Assembly (NCBI RefSeq): GCF_001638985.1
Contig: NW_017265158.1
Location: 1-64,000, forward strand
Direction: 5' to 3'
Source of the DNA: Phycomyces blakesleeanus NRRL 1555(-)
Taxonomy: Eukaryota; Mucoromycota; Mucoromycetes; Mucorales; Phycomycetaceae
Length of the DNA: 64,000 nt
Below are positions 24,062 to 35,427 of the stretch, piece after piece. Positions within the stretch are counted from its first letter, which is position 1; each line of letters starts with the position of its first letter. The notes beneath the pieces were generated by a model. That model made no database searches. It saw nothing but the letters and a program-made list of their open reading frames with translations, and had not been told where the DNA came from. The position numbers and the translations under genes are program-made.

Positions 24062-24669
24062 ATATTACCCCCTCTTTCCTACCACTCCCTCCCCCAACCA
24101 CAACTACAGCCATAATCACCATCACCATTACCATTACCACTTTAAACAAAACAAAAAGCAGAAACAATCATAGTTATTCACCTTTCTGTACGTACATGCA
24201 TTTTACACATCTATTCCAAACATAACTGCAAAGACTTAATAGAACAGGAACCTGTTTACACAAAAATAAATAATTATTTTCAAATGATACATACTTTATA
24301 TGTGCACATTTATAAAGGGGAATACAAATCCCATACTATCCAAGACAAACCAAAACCAAAACCAAAATCAAAATCAAATCAAATCAAATACACACCAATA
24401 AACTAGACCCGGTCATTAACACTGGCCACAAACAGATAAAAGGAAATCTGTAAATAACAACAAGAACAATAATTACAATAGTAATATTTATTATAAACAC
24501 ACACATACACACATATATATATGTATATAAAAAGTCAATTTCTTTCTATCTTTTTTTTTTCTTTCTCAACGTGACGTTATGCAAATCTTTCGTCTTGCTG
24601 AAAAACCCAAGACTTTCTTCTCCTTTCTTCTCTTTTAAACTTCTTTAGTATTATTAATATATTATTACA
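24062..24669. other. intergenic between CCT5 and UBP2-like gene
   Basis: AT-rich spacer with ACC/ATC and AAACC-type short repeats. A CT-rich leader with a CGTGACGTTA element (24570-24579, CRE-like TGACGT core) precedes the start at 24670. No gene is seen. Confidence 0.5.
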
Positions 24670-27600
24670 ATGTCAGACGGACCACCCATTCCTCCTCGTG
24701 CGAAGCTTGTTGTAGGCGACCTTCTTCCACCTGATGCCTTTACACCCGCTGCCCTGTTAGAATGGCTACTACATTACACCACCACCTCTAATCACCAGCA
24801 CAACTTTACACTTCTCTACAATCCTGAAGTCGATCTTCATTCCAAGACCTATGTGTGCATGACATGCCACTACGGAATCGAACTTTTAGCAGAAACTCCA
24901 AGGTTCTGTACAGCAAACCAGTATCAGACTCACCACTACCACTACAAGACTGACCATTACCAATGTTGTGGTTGCTCATACACCATCCAAGCCACGTTTA
25001 ATCCACCCTTGGTGTCGCTTGATCTTCTCGGCAGATTGGCTGCCACACGACCCAACTACCAAACCTTAGCCGATCGTATTTCCCAACCTGATAAAATTCT
25101 GCCAACACTCGAAACAACCTTTACAGCCGCACTTCAATTTACCAAGGATCTTATTAAGGGTTCCCGGCGAGATATCAATTCACGAAATGTTAATTTGGAA
25201 ATAAAACTTGGAGTAGATCCAGCCAGGTATATACAGAAAATACTTTACGTACATACATACACATACATATGAGTCTTTAATATTATTTATTTACTTATTT
25301 ATTATGGGTGTATTTTAGTATCGAACTATTGAATTTGTTAGGATTTGAGCTGAAAGACAGTTTTTTTATTGCTCCTTCAGAAGCCTATGTCACAGTCAAC
25401 AAAGATCGTCTCTTACGAATCCAGCACGAACTTGCCCTATTCTTGGAATCCTGCCGTTCGCCGACCAACAACACAGCTTTGGATATTTCTTCAGCTAACC
25501 CTCTGATCGCCGAGTGGGTGGGTGTAAACGAAATCTTGGAGCCAACTACAGGCAGACAAGTCGAAACATTTCGTCTATTTGGCACAATTCCTACTGCGAA
25601 AGACGACCTGGTAATTTGGCTGTATCAAATGGTTTTGAAAGAACACCCCAATGATTCTGCCATGTACCTCGACTGCTTGATCGATGCGGCCAATCTGTCC
25701 AGAAGCAACCTGTTGCTGACCGAGGTGGCCCTGGAACGTAGTCGAGGAAAGGTCGGATACAAAGAAATCCGGGAAGCTTGTGAGAACTTTGACATCAAAC
25801 AAGACGTGGCGGTGGATGACAGACTTCTCACAGAGCTTTACAGAATCAAAGTCTCGGATGAACCACACAATAAGAACAAACATCGGGACCATCTCAAAGT
25901 CATTGCAATCGCTAGACGCAGTGAAGCCCTTTACGATTTCCTTAAAGATGAAGTCCCGGATATGCCAAAGCTTATACATCAGGATGGGACAGCCACCCAA
26001 GGTACACAAGGTATTTCTTTTACTTGATGTTTTTCTTTTCTTTTCTTTTCTTGAGATAGTAATAAAGAGAGAAAGTGTGTGTATGTATGTATGTATGTAT
26101 GTATGTATGTATAAGAGTGCGAGTAAAAGTGAATGGATGAGGATGAGACCAAGATGACAGCTTTATGATATTGTACTGATGGATTTTACAGATTGGAATA
26201 CAAATTCAGAAGAGATGTAAGTGTATATATTAAGAGATAAATCCTTTTTTTTGGTATAAGAAATATTAATCTATTCGCTTTGCTTCCAATTTATTCCTCT
26301 ATTATTATTACTATCATTCCTATTCCACTAGACCTGTTGGATTGAATAATATTGGAAATACCTGCTATTTCAACAGTCTTCTTCAAGTAAATTCTACACA
26401 TACACACATCCAGCCATTGCAATTACATTCTTAAAAGATTGGTATCTGAATCGTGTAATCTTTGTGTAGTACTACTTTACTCTCCTGCCTCTTCGAAAAA
26501 CTGTATTAAACATCGACAGTTATGTTGAAAATGAAGATGATCCAAATTGGGTGCCAAAAAAGATTGGTGGTATTACTGTGGACCAACATGAAGTTCGACG
26601 TGCCAAAAAATGTAAGTATGATATATATATATATATATATGAGGAAATTTTATTAAATTGATATGTTATACATTTCTACTGATGTAGTTGTTTATCTTTT
26701 GCGAAGTCTGTTTATCAATCTCCAAAACACATCCCAAAGGGCCATTTCCCCTGAGTATGACTTGGCATACATGGCTCTATTAAATGAAAAAGATGTCGAA
26801 GAAGCCGCAGCCGAAGCCGCAGCAGAGGCTGTTGCATCAGTGTCAGCATCAGCAGTAGAAGCATCTAGCACGCCAATTGAGTCCCTACAAACAATTGATC
26901 AGCAGAATGTAGCAGGTCCAAGCAACTCCCAACATTCTCCTCCATTGGTCGATTTGTCTGATCCCCGTACGGACTCATCTTTTCCTAACACCGATATGTC
27001 ACCTCAAGAAGAAAATACTACCACTACTACTGGCACTGGATCTAAACAAAATCTCGGACCACTCTTTAAAGCTAAAAAAGATGTTGACAATTTTGAACCA
27101 GCTGCCAAAGTTGAAGTGACTTCTGCAGCAAAATTTGAGGATATAACAGGAAGAGATAATAATGCTGAGCAAACCACCAAATCTATCCCAGTCTCTGAGG
27201 CTAATGTCTTCAATAGCATACCGAAACACACTATTGCTGCAGACGCTTTAGAGGCTCCTAGAACAAAACCTGCATTTTCTGATACTAGATCTGTTACGAC
27301 AACTTCTCTTGTTAAGATTGATGAAGACACAATTTCTGGGTCAATGTCACATATTGAACAGGTTGTGAACAAAGATCAGCCTGTCCCTGTCGGTGTGCCT
27401 TATCCAGAGGCCGAACCTGCTGACAACACAGCCCCTGCACTCGTTCCTGATTCTGCTCTAGCCCCAAACCAAGGTTCTGGAACAAAACCATTTCAGAGTT
27501 CAGATAGTCTAAATGAATCCCAGATATTATCCCAACCAAATCGTGTTGGTGTCGATACTCTCTTGGAAGGCTATACAGAGCCAGGCCTCGAAGCTACCCC

Positions 27601-29347
27601 GATGGACGTAATCGACGAGGCGTACCCAATAGAAAAGATCGATACATCCTTGCCTGAATTTGACATGCCACCTGCCTACGAAGATTTGGTAGGTACACCA
27701 GCCCCTCAGAATAACAAGGTTCCGCCACCAATCACAGCCAAAAGACCTCCCCCTAACCCCGCCACCATGATGTTTGGAAAACAACAAGATGTTACTGGTG
27801 AGAAAACTAGCAAGACAAAAGAGAAAGAAGCTAAAGAAGTTTATAAATTCCATTATAACAAAAACCTAAACCCACCCACCCACACACACATATATATATA
27901 TTTATATTCATGTTTTCTAGAATGTATGGATAATGTTACTTATTTGATCGAGGCTGCTCTTAAACCTGTCGAGACACAAGATGGTGAACAAGTGCGCGAT
28001 ATGGTGCGAGATCTGTTTTATGGAAAGGCCCGCCAGATTCTCACCTATCAAGATACTCAAACATCCCAAAATATCAAAAAAATTAAAGAAGAGGAGTTTT
28101 CGCATCTCATTGTTGATGCAGCTCAAGGCAAGGATCTGTACGATGGTTTGGATGAATATTTCTTTGCGGATCAAGTAGAGAATTTCCAGGGCGGAAGAGA
28201 AGCTACACGCGAGGTTACTGTCAGTACATTCCCTCCTGTACTTCAAATCATTGTTCAGGTGAGAAGCCAAGATAGTCTATATACACAATAGGTTCTGATA
28301 CTTATTTTTTTTTCCTTCTTTTTATTCTTTAATGCGTGTATGTGGTATAAGCGCGTGCAATTTGATCGAGCTACTGCCAATGTGTACAAGTCAAATGCAT
28401 TCATTCAATTTGAGAAAATTATCTATCTTGATCGCTATGCCGATCGTAACTTTGATTCTTTGGCTGAGAAGCGCGCGGAAGTAACGAACTGGAGAAAAGA
28501 AGAGGAGATTCACAAGGCAAAGATTGACGAATTGATAAATAACAAGGCAAGTAAAAGTTGTGAAAACAAAGGGAGTCTTGGCTATGTTCATTAACACAGA
28601 AAAGGGCTATTTTTTGCCGGTGATTTTTTTTAGGCTTATCAAATCCCTGTACCAGACATGTTAGAAGCAACTGCGAATATTCTTGAAATACAGATGGCTC
28701 AGCAACCCCAAAACGCCGAGCAGCATGAGGCAGCAATCCAATTTTTGCTCAAAGAGGCAAGAGAGGCAAGAGAGACTATTCAAGGTAACGAGGGTAAAGA
28801 ATGTATAATCCGGATTTTAATGCGTTGTATTTTGCCTTGTTACTTTAATAGAAAGTACATGTGCTATCGAGGTCTTGAGATCCAAGATCAAGAACCAGTA
28901 CAGTAGCCTGACAAAAGATGCCTATCGGATACACGCTGTATTTATTCACCAAGGTACGGAATATAAGTTGTAAAAGACTCGTACTAGCTCTTGCGTGTTT
29001 TACGTTTATATATTAATATATATATATATATATATGAAAACTTGATGTTAATAGGTCAAGCCAATTACGGTCATTATTGGGTGTACATGTATGATAAACC
29101 AACAGATCAATGGTGGAAGTACAATGATTCTCATGTCACCAAGGTAAATGTTGCAGGATCTTGATTTCTTATTTTTTTTTGCTGATATATATATATAATT
29201 TAGGTGGAAGAAGCCGAACTCTTCCGTGACACGTCTGGATCGACTGCCAACCCATACTTCCTCGTGTATGTAAGAGAAGAGGATTCGGATGCATTGGTAG
29301 AGACAGTTGCCAAGAAAGAAATCCCACATGTCTTGTCTGCTGCTTAA
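24670..29347 (+). CDS. UBP2: UBP2/USP25-type ubiquitin C-terminal hydrolase, 1199 aa, 12 exons
   Basis: Exons are 24670-25226, 25319-26010, 26192-26216, 26332-26386, 26470-26611, 26688-27797, 27921-28258, 28352-28546, 28634-28784, 28852-28953, 29055-29143 and 29204-29347 (1200 codons). The protein is a USP-class cysteine protease that removes ubiquitin. The Cys box GLNNIGNTCYFNSLLQ has nucleophile Cys436, and the His box GQANYGHYWVYMYD has His1129. The N-terminal 420 residues match the Ubp2 pattern: CMTCHYGIEL zinc-like segment, then RLFGTIPTAKDDLVIWLY. Between the boxes lies a 350-residue Ala/Glu/Pro/Ser-rich insert, starting with a UIM-like PEYDLAYMALLNE. In yeast Ubp2 trims K63 chains with Rsp5; that role here is inferred. 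Exon 3 is only 25 nt. Intron 8 has a GC donor (AAG|GCAAGT). The exon 2 end is ambiguous between two in-phase donors. Confidence 0.88.
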
Positions 29348-29621
29348 AACAAAATACAAATTAGGGGAAAGAGGGGGATTGGGCGTGTCTTGGATTGAAA
29401 TAGCTCAATTCTTGGCTTTCCACATTAATACTTTTTTTTTTCATTTTCATTTCATTTCATTTTATTTTTTTTAAGAAAAAAAAAGAAAAAGAAAAATCCC
29501 TATTGCACAGCTTTATATATTTTCTTTGTCTAATATTAATCTTCTTTTTAATTTTTTTTTACATAAAAAAAATTCGTTTTCTTCTTCCTTATTTTCACAT
29601 TATTCTTATAACGAATTTAAT

Positions 29622-30966
29622 ATGAGCCAACAGCAAAGAAATTATCCTCCCCCACAACTACCTGAAGGATGGTAACCAATATAAGAATGAATTGAAATTA
29701 ATGAAGCCAGATTGTAAGATCAAGCTAATCATTGTAATGTAGGGTTGCGGTATGGGATCAAAATTCCCAGCGCTACTATTTTGCTGAAACAGCAACCGGA
29801 AAAACTCAGTGGGATGCTCCCACAATGCCCTACAGCCAGCCAACACCGTCAACAGGCGGAGGCGAAGCAAGCAGTTATTTGAGTGGAGCCAGCCCAGGAC
29901 CATCTCAGTCATCGTATTCACCTCACCCATCACAACCAACATCACAATCACCACAACAGGGAGGTGAACAGGATCGCGGTCTTGGTACAATGTTATCTGG
30001 ATTAATTGGAGGTGGTCATCAACAGCAACAGCAACAGCAACAGCAACAAAATCAAGGTAGGAGAAACAGAAAAATAATACATCTTGACATTTTTTTTTTG
30101 TAAATCACACGAAAGGAAGAGCTTGTACCAATCAATGGTTTTATTATTCCGTGTAGGCGGAATAGCTGGTAAACTGGCTGGTGGCGCATTGGGTGGCGCA
30201 TTGATTGGGTAAAGTTAAGCACAAGACACGTGAAAGCATCGAACTTGAGGTGAAAAACCCTCGGAATGCCAAGCTATTGGCGGAATACCTATATATCTAC
30301 TTGACTGTACGACATAATTCAAATCATGGACATTAAGAAAAAATGTATATATTGTTATTTAGAGCTGCTGCTAACAAGATATTTGGTGGACACGGTAATT
30401 CATCCGGTAACAGCAGTGGAAGCTCTCCTATGGGCATGCTAAGTGGAATGTTTGGCGGAGGAAGTCACAATCAGGTACACAACGAAAGAAGAAGAAAAAG
30501 AAATATATATATATATATACACCAAGGTAATATTTATCTAATTTACTTTGTTGATTGATTGATATAGGGACACAACCAGCAACCTCCTATGGGCGGTTAC
30601 GGCGGCGGTTATGGCGGTTATCAAAACTATGGTCCACCTCAAGGACAGTACGGCCCACCTCAGGGGCAGTATGGCCCTCCCCAAGGACAATATGGTCCTC
30701 CCGGAGGTAAGTACACTCTCAAATTATATTGGTATTGGGTTGTTCCCGATCTAATGTAATTATGTGCCTGACTATCTATTAGGAAATCACGGAGGCCATA
30801 ACGGAGGTCATCATGGAGGTCATAACGGAGGCCATAACGGAGGCCATCATGGAGGTCATCATGGTACGTATAACTACGTTGTACAAGCTAGTTAATTTGC
30901 CTGTAAATCTAATCATACCATTTTTTTTCTTTATGTACATTTGTAGGTGGTGGCGGCGGATGGTAG
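29622..30966 (+). CDS. WW-domain, glycine-zipper, repeat-rich protein, 255 aa, 7 exons
   Basis: Exons 29622-29671, 29743-30056, 30157-30208, 30363-30474, 30568-30706, 30783-30863 and 30947-30966 sum to 256 codons. An N-terminal WW domain spans about residues 13-43 (LPEGW, YYFAETATGKTQWDAP), with both tryptophans (17, 40) and the closing Pro. A Ser/Pro/Gln-rich linker with a Gln run follows. Next is a glycine-zipper segment (about 122-148) with GGIAGKLAGGALGGALIG. A Gly/Tyr stretch with tandem GPPQGQY units and a run of His-Gly repeats (HNGGHHGG) ends in GGGW. WW domains bind Pro-rich ligands; glycine zippers often insert in or oligomerise at membranes. I know no named gene with this order. 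Every repeat class sits on its own exon. Confidence 0.82.
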
Positions 30967-31700
30967 AGAGATAAAGAGAATATATATATATATATAGTAA
31001 ATTATATTGGTTGTATGAGTTGCATTGACAATCCTAAATTCAAGTTGTGCAAAAGCAAATTTATCCAATTATTGTACATTTTATATATACTTTTTTAAAG
31101 GACTTTGTTTATTCTAAAAACATTAGATAAATACTAAAGACATAATAATATAGTATCCACACACTAATTTACTTATTTATCTGTCATAATGAATTTCCGG
31201 ATATAGTTTTGTCTTTGCGTTATAGCCAGATCTCTCAACAAGGCTCGACTTCTTTACCTTGGATGAAGATCCAAGTATAAATTGAACTCCAGTCTGCGCG
31301 TCATTGTACTATAGAACGGTCACGATTTCTCTTTTGGTTTTTTTTATATATATTCTAATGCCACGCGTTTAGCAAGACCTTTACCGTCAAAAGCCTTGTC
31401 TCGGCAGCTGGATTTTGTACAAATATATGTATTAGGAACTCCACCAGTGATCGATACTTTGATTGACTTTTGGTCCAAAATAAACACAGCACAAAAAAAA
31501 TACATATAAATATAATATATATATATATATTATATATATATATACAGACACACACAAGTGTACATGTGTATACAAACATATTTCTATCATAAATAATTGA
31601 CGACCTTCTCATTGTCACATCCCAGCAATCGCACCCCTTAATTCCTCGGTCATTCCTCTTTGTTTTATATCTCATATATATATTGACAACCTCGTCTTTC
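30967..31700. other. intergenic, no gene recognised
   Basis: AT-rich spacer with TA runs (31511-31543) upstream of the CDK gene. No TATA box can be singled out. Confidence 0.5.
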
Positions 31701-34700
31701 ATGGACAACGAATCGTCACATACTCAGGGAGAGTCTGGAACGACAAAGTCTTCAAAAAGGGACATGGCTGGATCCCAGCGAGGGTCATCCAGAAATCGCA
31801 AAGACCATTCTCACCATTCACCTGACCGTGGATACAGTCCAGAACGCAAATCCACAAGTGAGAAACGAAGCAGGGATGATTACGACCACCATCGATCGCA
31901 TCATCGTTACGGAAGAGACGAAAAGCGACGAACGTACGATGACAGCTCACGACACAGCTACGAGAGTAGAAGTCGCTCACGCGGAAGAGATTCACAATAC
32001 TACGACCGACACCGATCATATTCTCGACGATCGAGCAGAGACCGGAATGAGAAGAGTAGTAGCAGTAGTCGGAAATCACGATCGTACAATGATTACCACC
32101 GACGAGACAAGGAATACAGCAGCCACAGCAGCCACAGCAAACATGATCATAATAGCAGCCATTCTTCACGTTCAACTGCACCACCCCTGGGACCAAAAGC
32201 AGATACAACACCGTCAACGTCAACGACAGTAACAGCATCCTCTGGAACCCCTATCGCACCTAGTATACCTTCATCCTCTGTAGCACCGTCGTCCACTGGT
32301 AATACAGTTGGATCTAGTGTAAGAAGCAGTGGGTCTAGGGTAAATAGCTCCAATGGCCGGAGTGGAGCATGTACTTCGGTATCTGGATCTACTGCTCCAT
32401 CTGTTATTCCATCCACTTCTACCACAACAACAACTACTACAACTACTACAGCCGCTACAACTACAAAATCATCAGCCACCCCTGCTTTACCTACCACTTC
32501 ATCATCTTCATCTTCATCAATAACCCCTGCTGCTGCTGCTGCTGGACCACCGACAGCTCCTGCAGCCTTCTACCAAACATCACAGCAACAGGCGTGGTCT
32601 TATTACGAGGCAAATGCTGCCGGGTGGTCAGAGTACGCTGGAGCTAATGCGCACTATGCTAATATGACGAGTGAACAATATCAACAATATTATGCAGCAT
32701 ACTATGGCCAATCTCAAGACGGAGCTTACTATCACGGATATCCCACTACAGCAGAACAAGCATCTTATTACAGCACGCCTGCCCCTCCTCCTCCTCCTCC
32801 TCCTCCCCCACCACTCACGACAATCCCAAATACAAGCTCAGGTACGAACGCTAGTACTATTCCGTCCGCACCACAATCTTCTTCATCAGCATCCGGGAAA
32901 GTAAACTCTATTCAGACCACACCTGTCCAAAATTCTAAATCAGGCGATGTTGAGATGGGAAAAGCAGAAAGTTCTGGAAGTAAATTAGCACGTCAGACAT
33001 TTTCGGGATCAATTGGGGCTGTTCCTGAAGAAGTACTGGATGATGTTGGGTACCCTTTTCAAACCGAGGAGAACCCTGCATCTTTGTTTGAAAAAATTGG
33101 GCAAATTGGAGAAGGAACTTATGGGTAAGGTTTGTTAGCCAAAAGAAAAAGAAGACATGCTTAACTAATCTAAATGATTTACAGCAAGGTTTACAAAGCC
33201 AAAAATTGCAAGACTGGTCATCTCATGGCTTTAAAACGAATCCGAATGAAGACTGAGAAAGACGGGGTGAGTTTAATAAGAAGAAAGCTTTACGTGCGTT
33301 AATATGGGGAGCCTTGCTTTCTTATATTTACACGTACATTTTTTATTATTACTTTTTTTAAAAAAAAATAGTTTCCTATTACTGCGATGAGAGAAATCAA
33401 ACTATTGCAAGAATTGAAACATGAAAGAATTATAGAATTACAACAGATTATGGTAGCCAAAGGTAAATTAAACTTTATATACAAATATATACATTGAACT
33501 GTATTAATAGAGGTGGATAATCTAGGCTCAGTTTATATGGTACTTGAATATATGGACCATGATTTGGCCGGTATATTGGGCCATCCGAATTTCAAATTCC
33601 AAGCCTCGCATGCAAAATCGCTTGTCAAGCAAATGTTAGAAGGTCTTGCTTATATTCACCACATGGGTATTTTACACCGCGATATAAAAGGTAATAATAT
33701 AAAGGTGGGGTTCCTGGGTGATTTAAACCAATACTTTAATCAAGCGACCTTATTTGATTTTTCTTCTTCTTCAAAGGATCCAATCTATTGATTAATAACA
33801 AGGGTGAATTAAAGATTGCGGACTTTGGTCTCGCTCGAGTATTTCAAAAAAACAGAACCCATGATTATACCAATCGAGTTATTACATTGTGGTATCGTCC
33901 ACCAGAACTTTTGCTGGGTGCAACAGCCTATGGACCTGCTGTTGATATATGGAGCGTAGGGTAAATTGTTTTTCTTTCTGGAAGTATCAAAGAAATGGTG
34001 TACTAATTTTTTTCTTGTTTTATTTGGTCTGCTACGGAAACAATAGATGTATTATGCTAGAGTTTTTCACTGGAAGACCATCCTTCAATGGAACCGATGA
34101 AATTTCTCAATTGGATTGTATTTATAAAACTATGGGAACACCTACAGTAGAAACATGGCCAACTGTTACTACACTACCGTGGTATGAGCTCATTAGACCC
34201 AAAGAACAGTATCCAAATCGATTTAAAGAAGCATATGCAAGGTAAGCCTAAACGATTTGTAAAATTTTTTTAAAAAAAATTAAATTTTGTTTGTCACCAA
34301 GTCTACTTTCGCCTGGCGCGCTTGAGTTGGCTGAGGCTTTACTATCCATGGATCCGCAGAAACGCCCTACTGCTGCTGAAGCACTTGAATTCGATTATCT
34401 TAAGACCGAACTACCTGCACCAGAACCACCAGCAAAGTAAGTTCTTTTTTACTAAGGATATTATTGTTGGTGGATTGATGGTATATTTTTAGTCTAATAC
34501 ATATATATATATTGATTGCTATGCTTATAGTTTATTAGATGTGAATGGTGATTGGCATGAGTTTGAGTCGAAGCAACGAAAACGTCAAAAAGCAGCAGCT
34601 ATTGCTGCCGCTTCTAGTTCTCAGAATGGGCATTCCAAGTCTTCTCGGTCGAGTGGACCTCCGTCTACTTCAGTACAGTCGACAGCAGCACCGATGTCGC

Positions 34701-34729
34701 TATCTGAAGATGCTGAACCTAAAGCATGA
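31701..34729 (+). CDS. CTK1: CTK1/CDK12-type cyclin-dependent kinase, 829 aa, 8 exons
   Basis: Exons 31701-33124, 33185-33266, 33372-33462, 33511-33690, 33777-33960, 34047-34241, 34302-34436 and 34531-34729 sum to 830 codons. The N-terminal 450 residues are an RS-rich, then Ser/Thr-, Ala- and Pro-rich disordered region ([10 protein letters not shown], a nine-proline run). The kinase domain (about 465-755) has IGEGTYGKVYKA, the Lys in MALKRI (about 492), the cyclin-binding helix PITAMRE, HRDIKGSN (588-595), DFGLARVF and the activation segment [14 protein letters not shown]. An RS-rich N-terminus plus PITA-type helix is typical of Ctk1/Lsk1/CDK12-13, which phosphorylate Ser2 of the RNA polymerase II CTD with a cyclin K partner. 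The basic tail has KQRKRQK. CDK9/Bur1 is the alternative; the long RS domain argues against it. Confidence 0.9.
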
Positions 34730-35427
34730 GCCTTTGTAAACCCCACAAAAAAGAGACCACCTTTATCTTCCACACACTCCTCTTTATCATTGTTCTTTTT
34801 ATTATTACTTTATACTATTCGAAGACAAAGAAAAAAGTACAAAACCTCATAAAATACTTCTTCTTCTTCTTCATCATCATATTCTTCTTCTTTAACCTCT
34901 TTATCCTACACTTTACTTGTTTTCTCTTTTTCTCTCTATAAATATATATTGTATATTGTATATAGTGTCTCATAACCAAGTATAATATATACATACATAT
35001 ATATATAAATATATAAAAGAAATCAATTTTATCGATTGACCACATAATTTAAACCATCTCTGTCTTTCATTTTGCCGGTCTAAATTTCTATACCATTGAT
35101 TTACCATATATATATATTCTTTTTTTTTTGTTACCTCCATCTCCGACCTACCCGATCTAGTAATTCAATTGAGATGATCTGCCTAGGTTTCACCATCAGG
35201 TTGTTTGTGGGAGAAGCATTACTGGGCCTGTCAATCAAAAAAACTGAATATATATATATATATAAAATATTTATGCTTTGTAGATGAAGATACAATTATC
35301 TGTTTGCGGAAAAGGAATACAAACAAATATAAAAGGGAAAGAAATCCAAAATTCTGAACTTCTTCCTTTTTATATAAATATAAAAGCAACTCCCCTCTCT
35401 TTACATTTCTCTCTTTATTATCACTAA
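34730..35427. other. intergenic, no gene recognised
   Basis: AT-rich spacer with CT-rich parts just after the CDK stop and TA runs at 35100-35270. It contains the aconitase promoter and leader. Confidence 0.5.
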
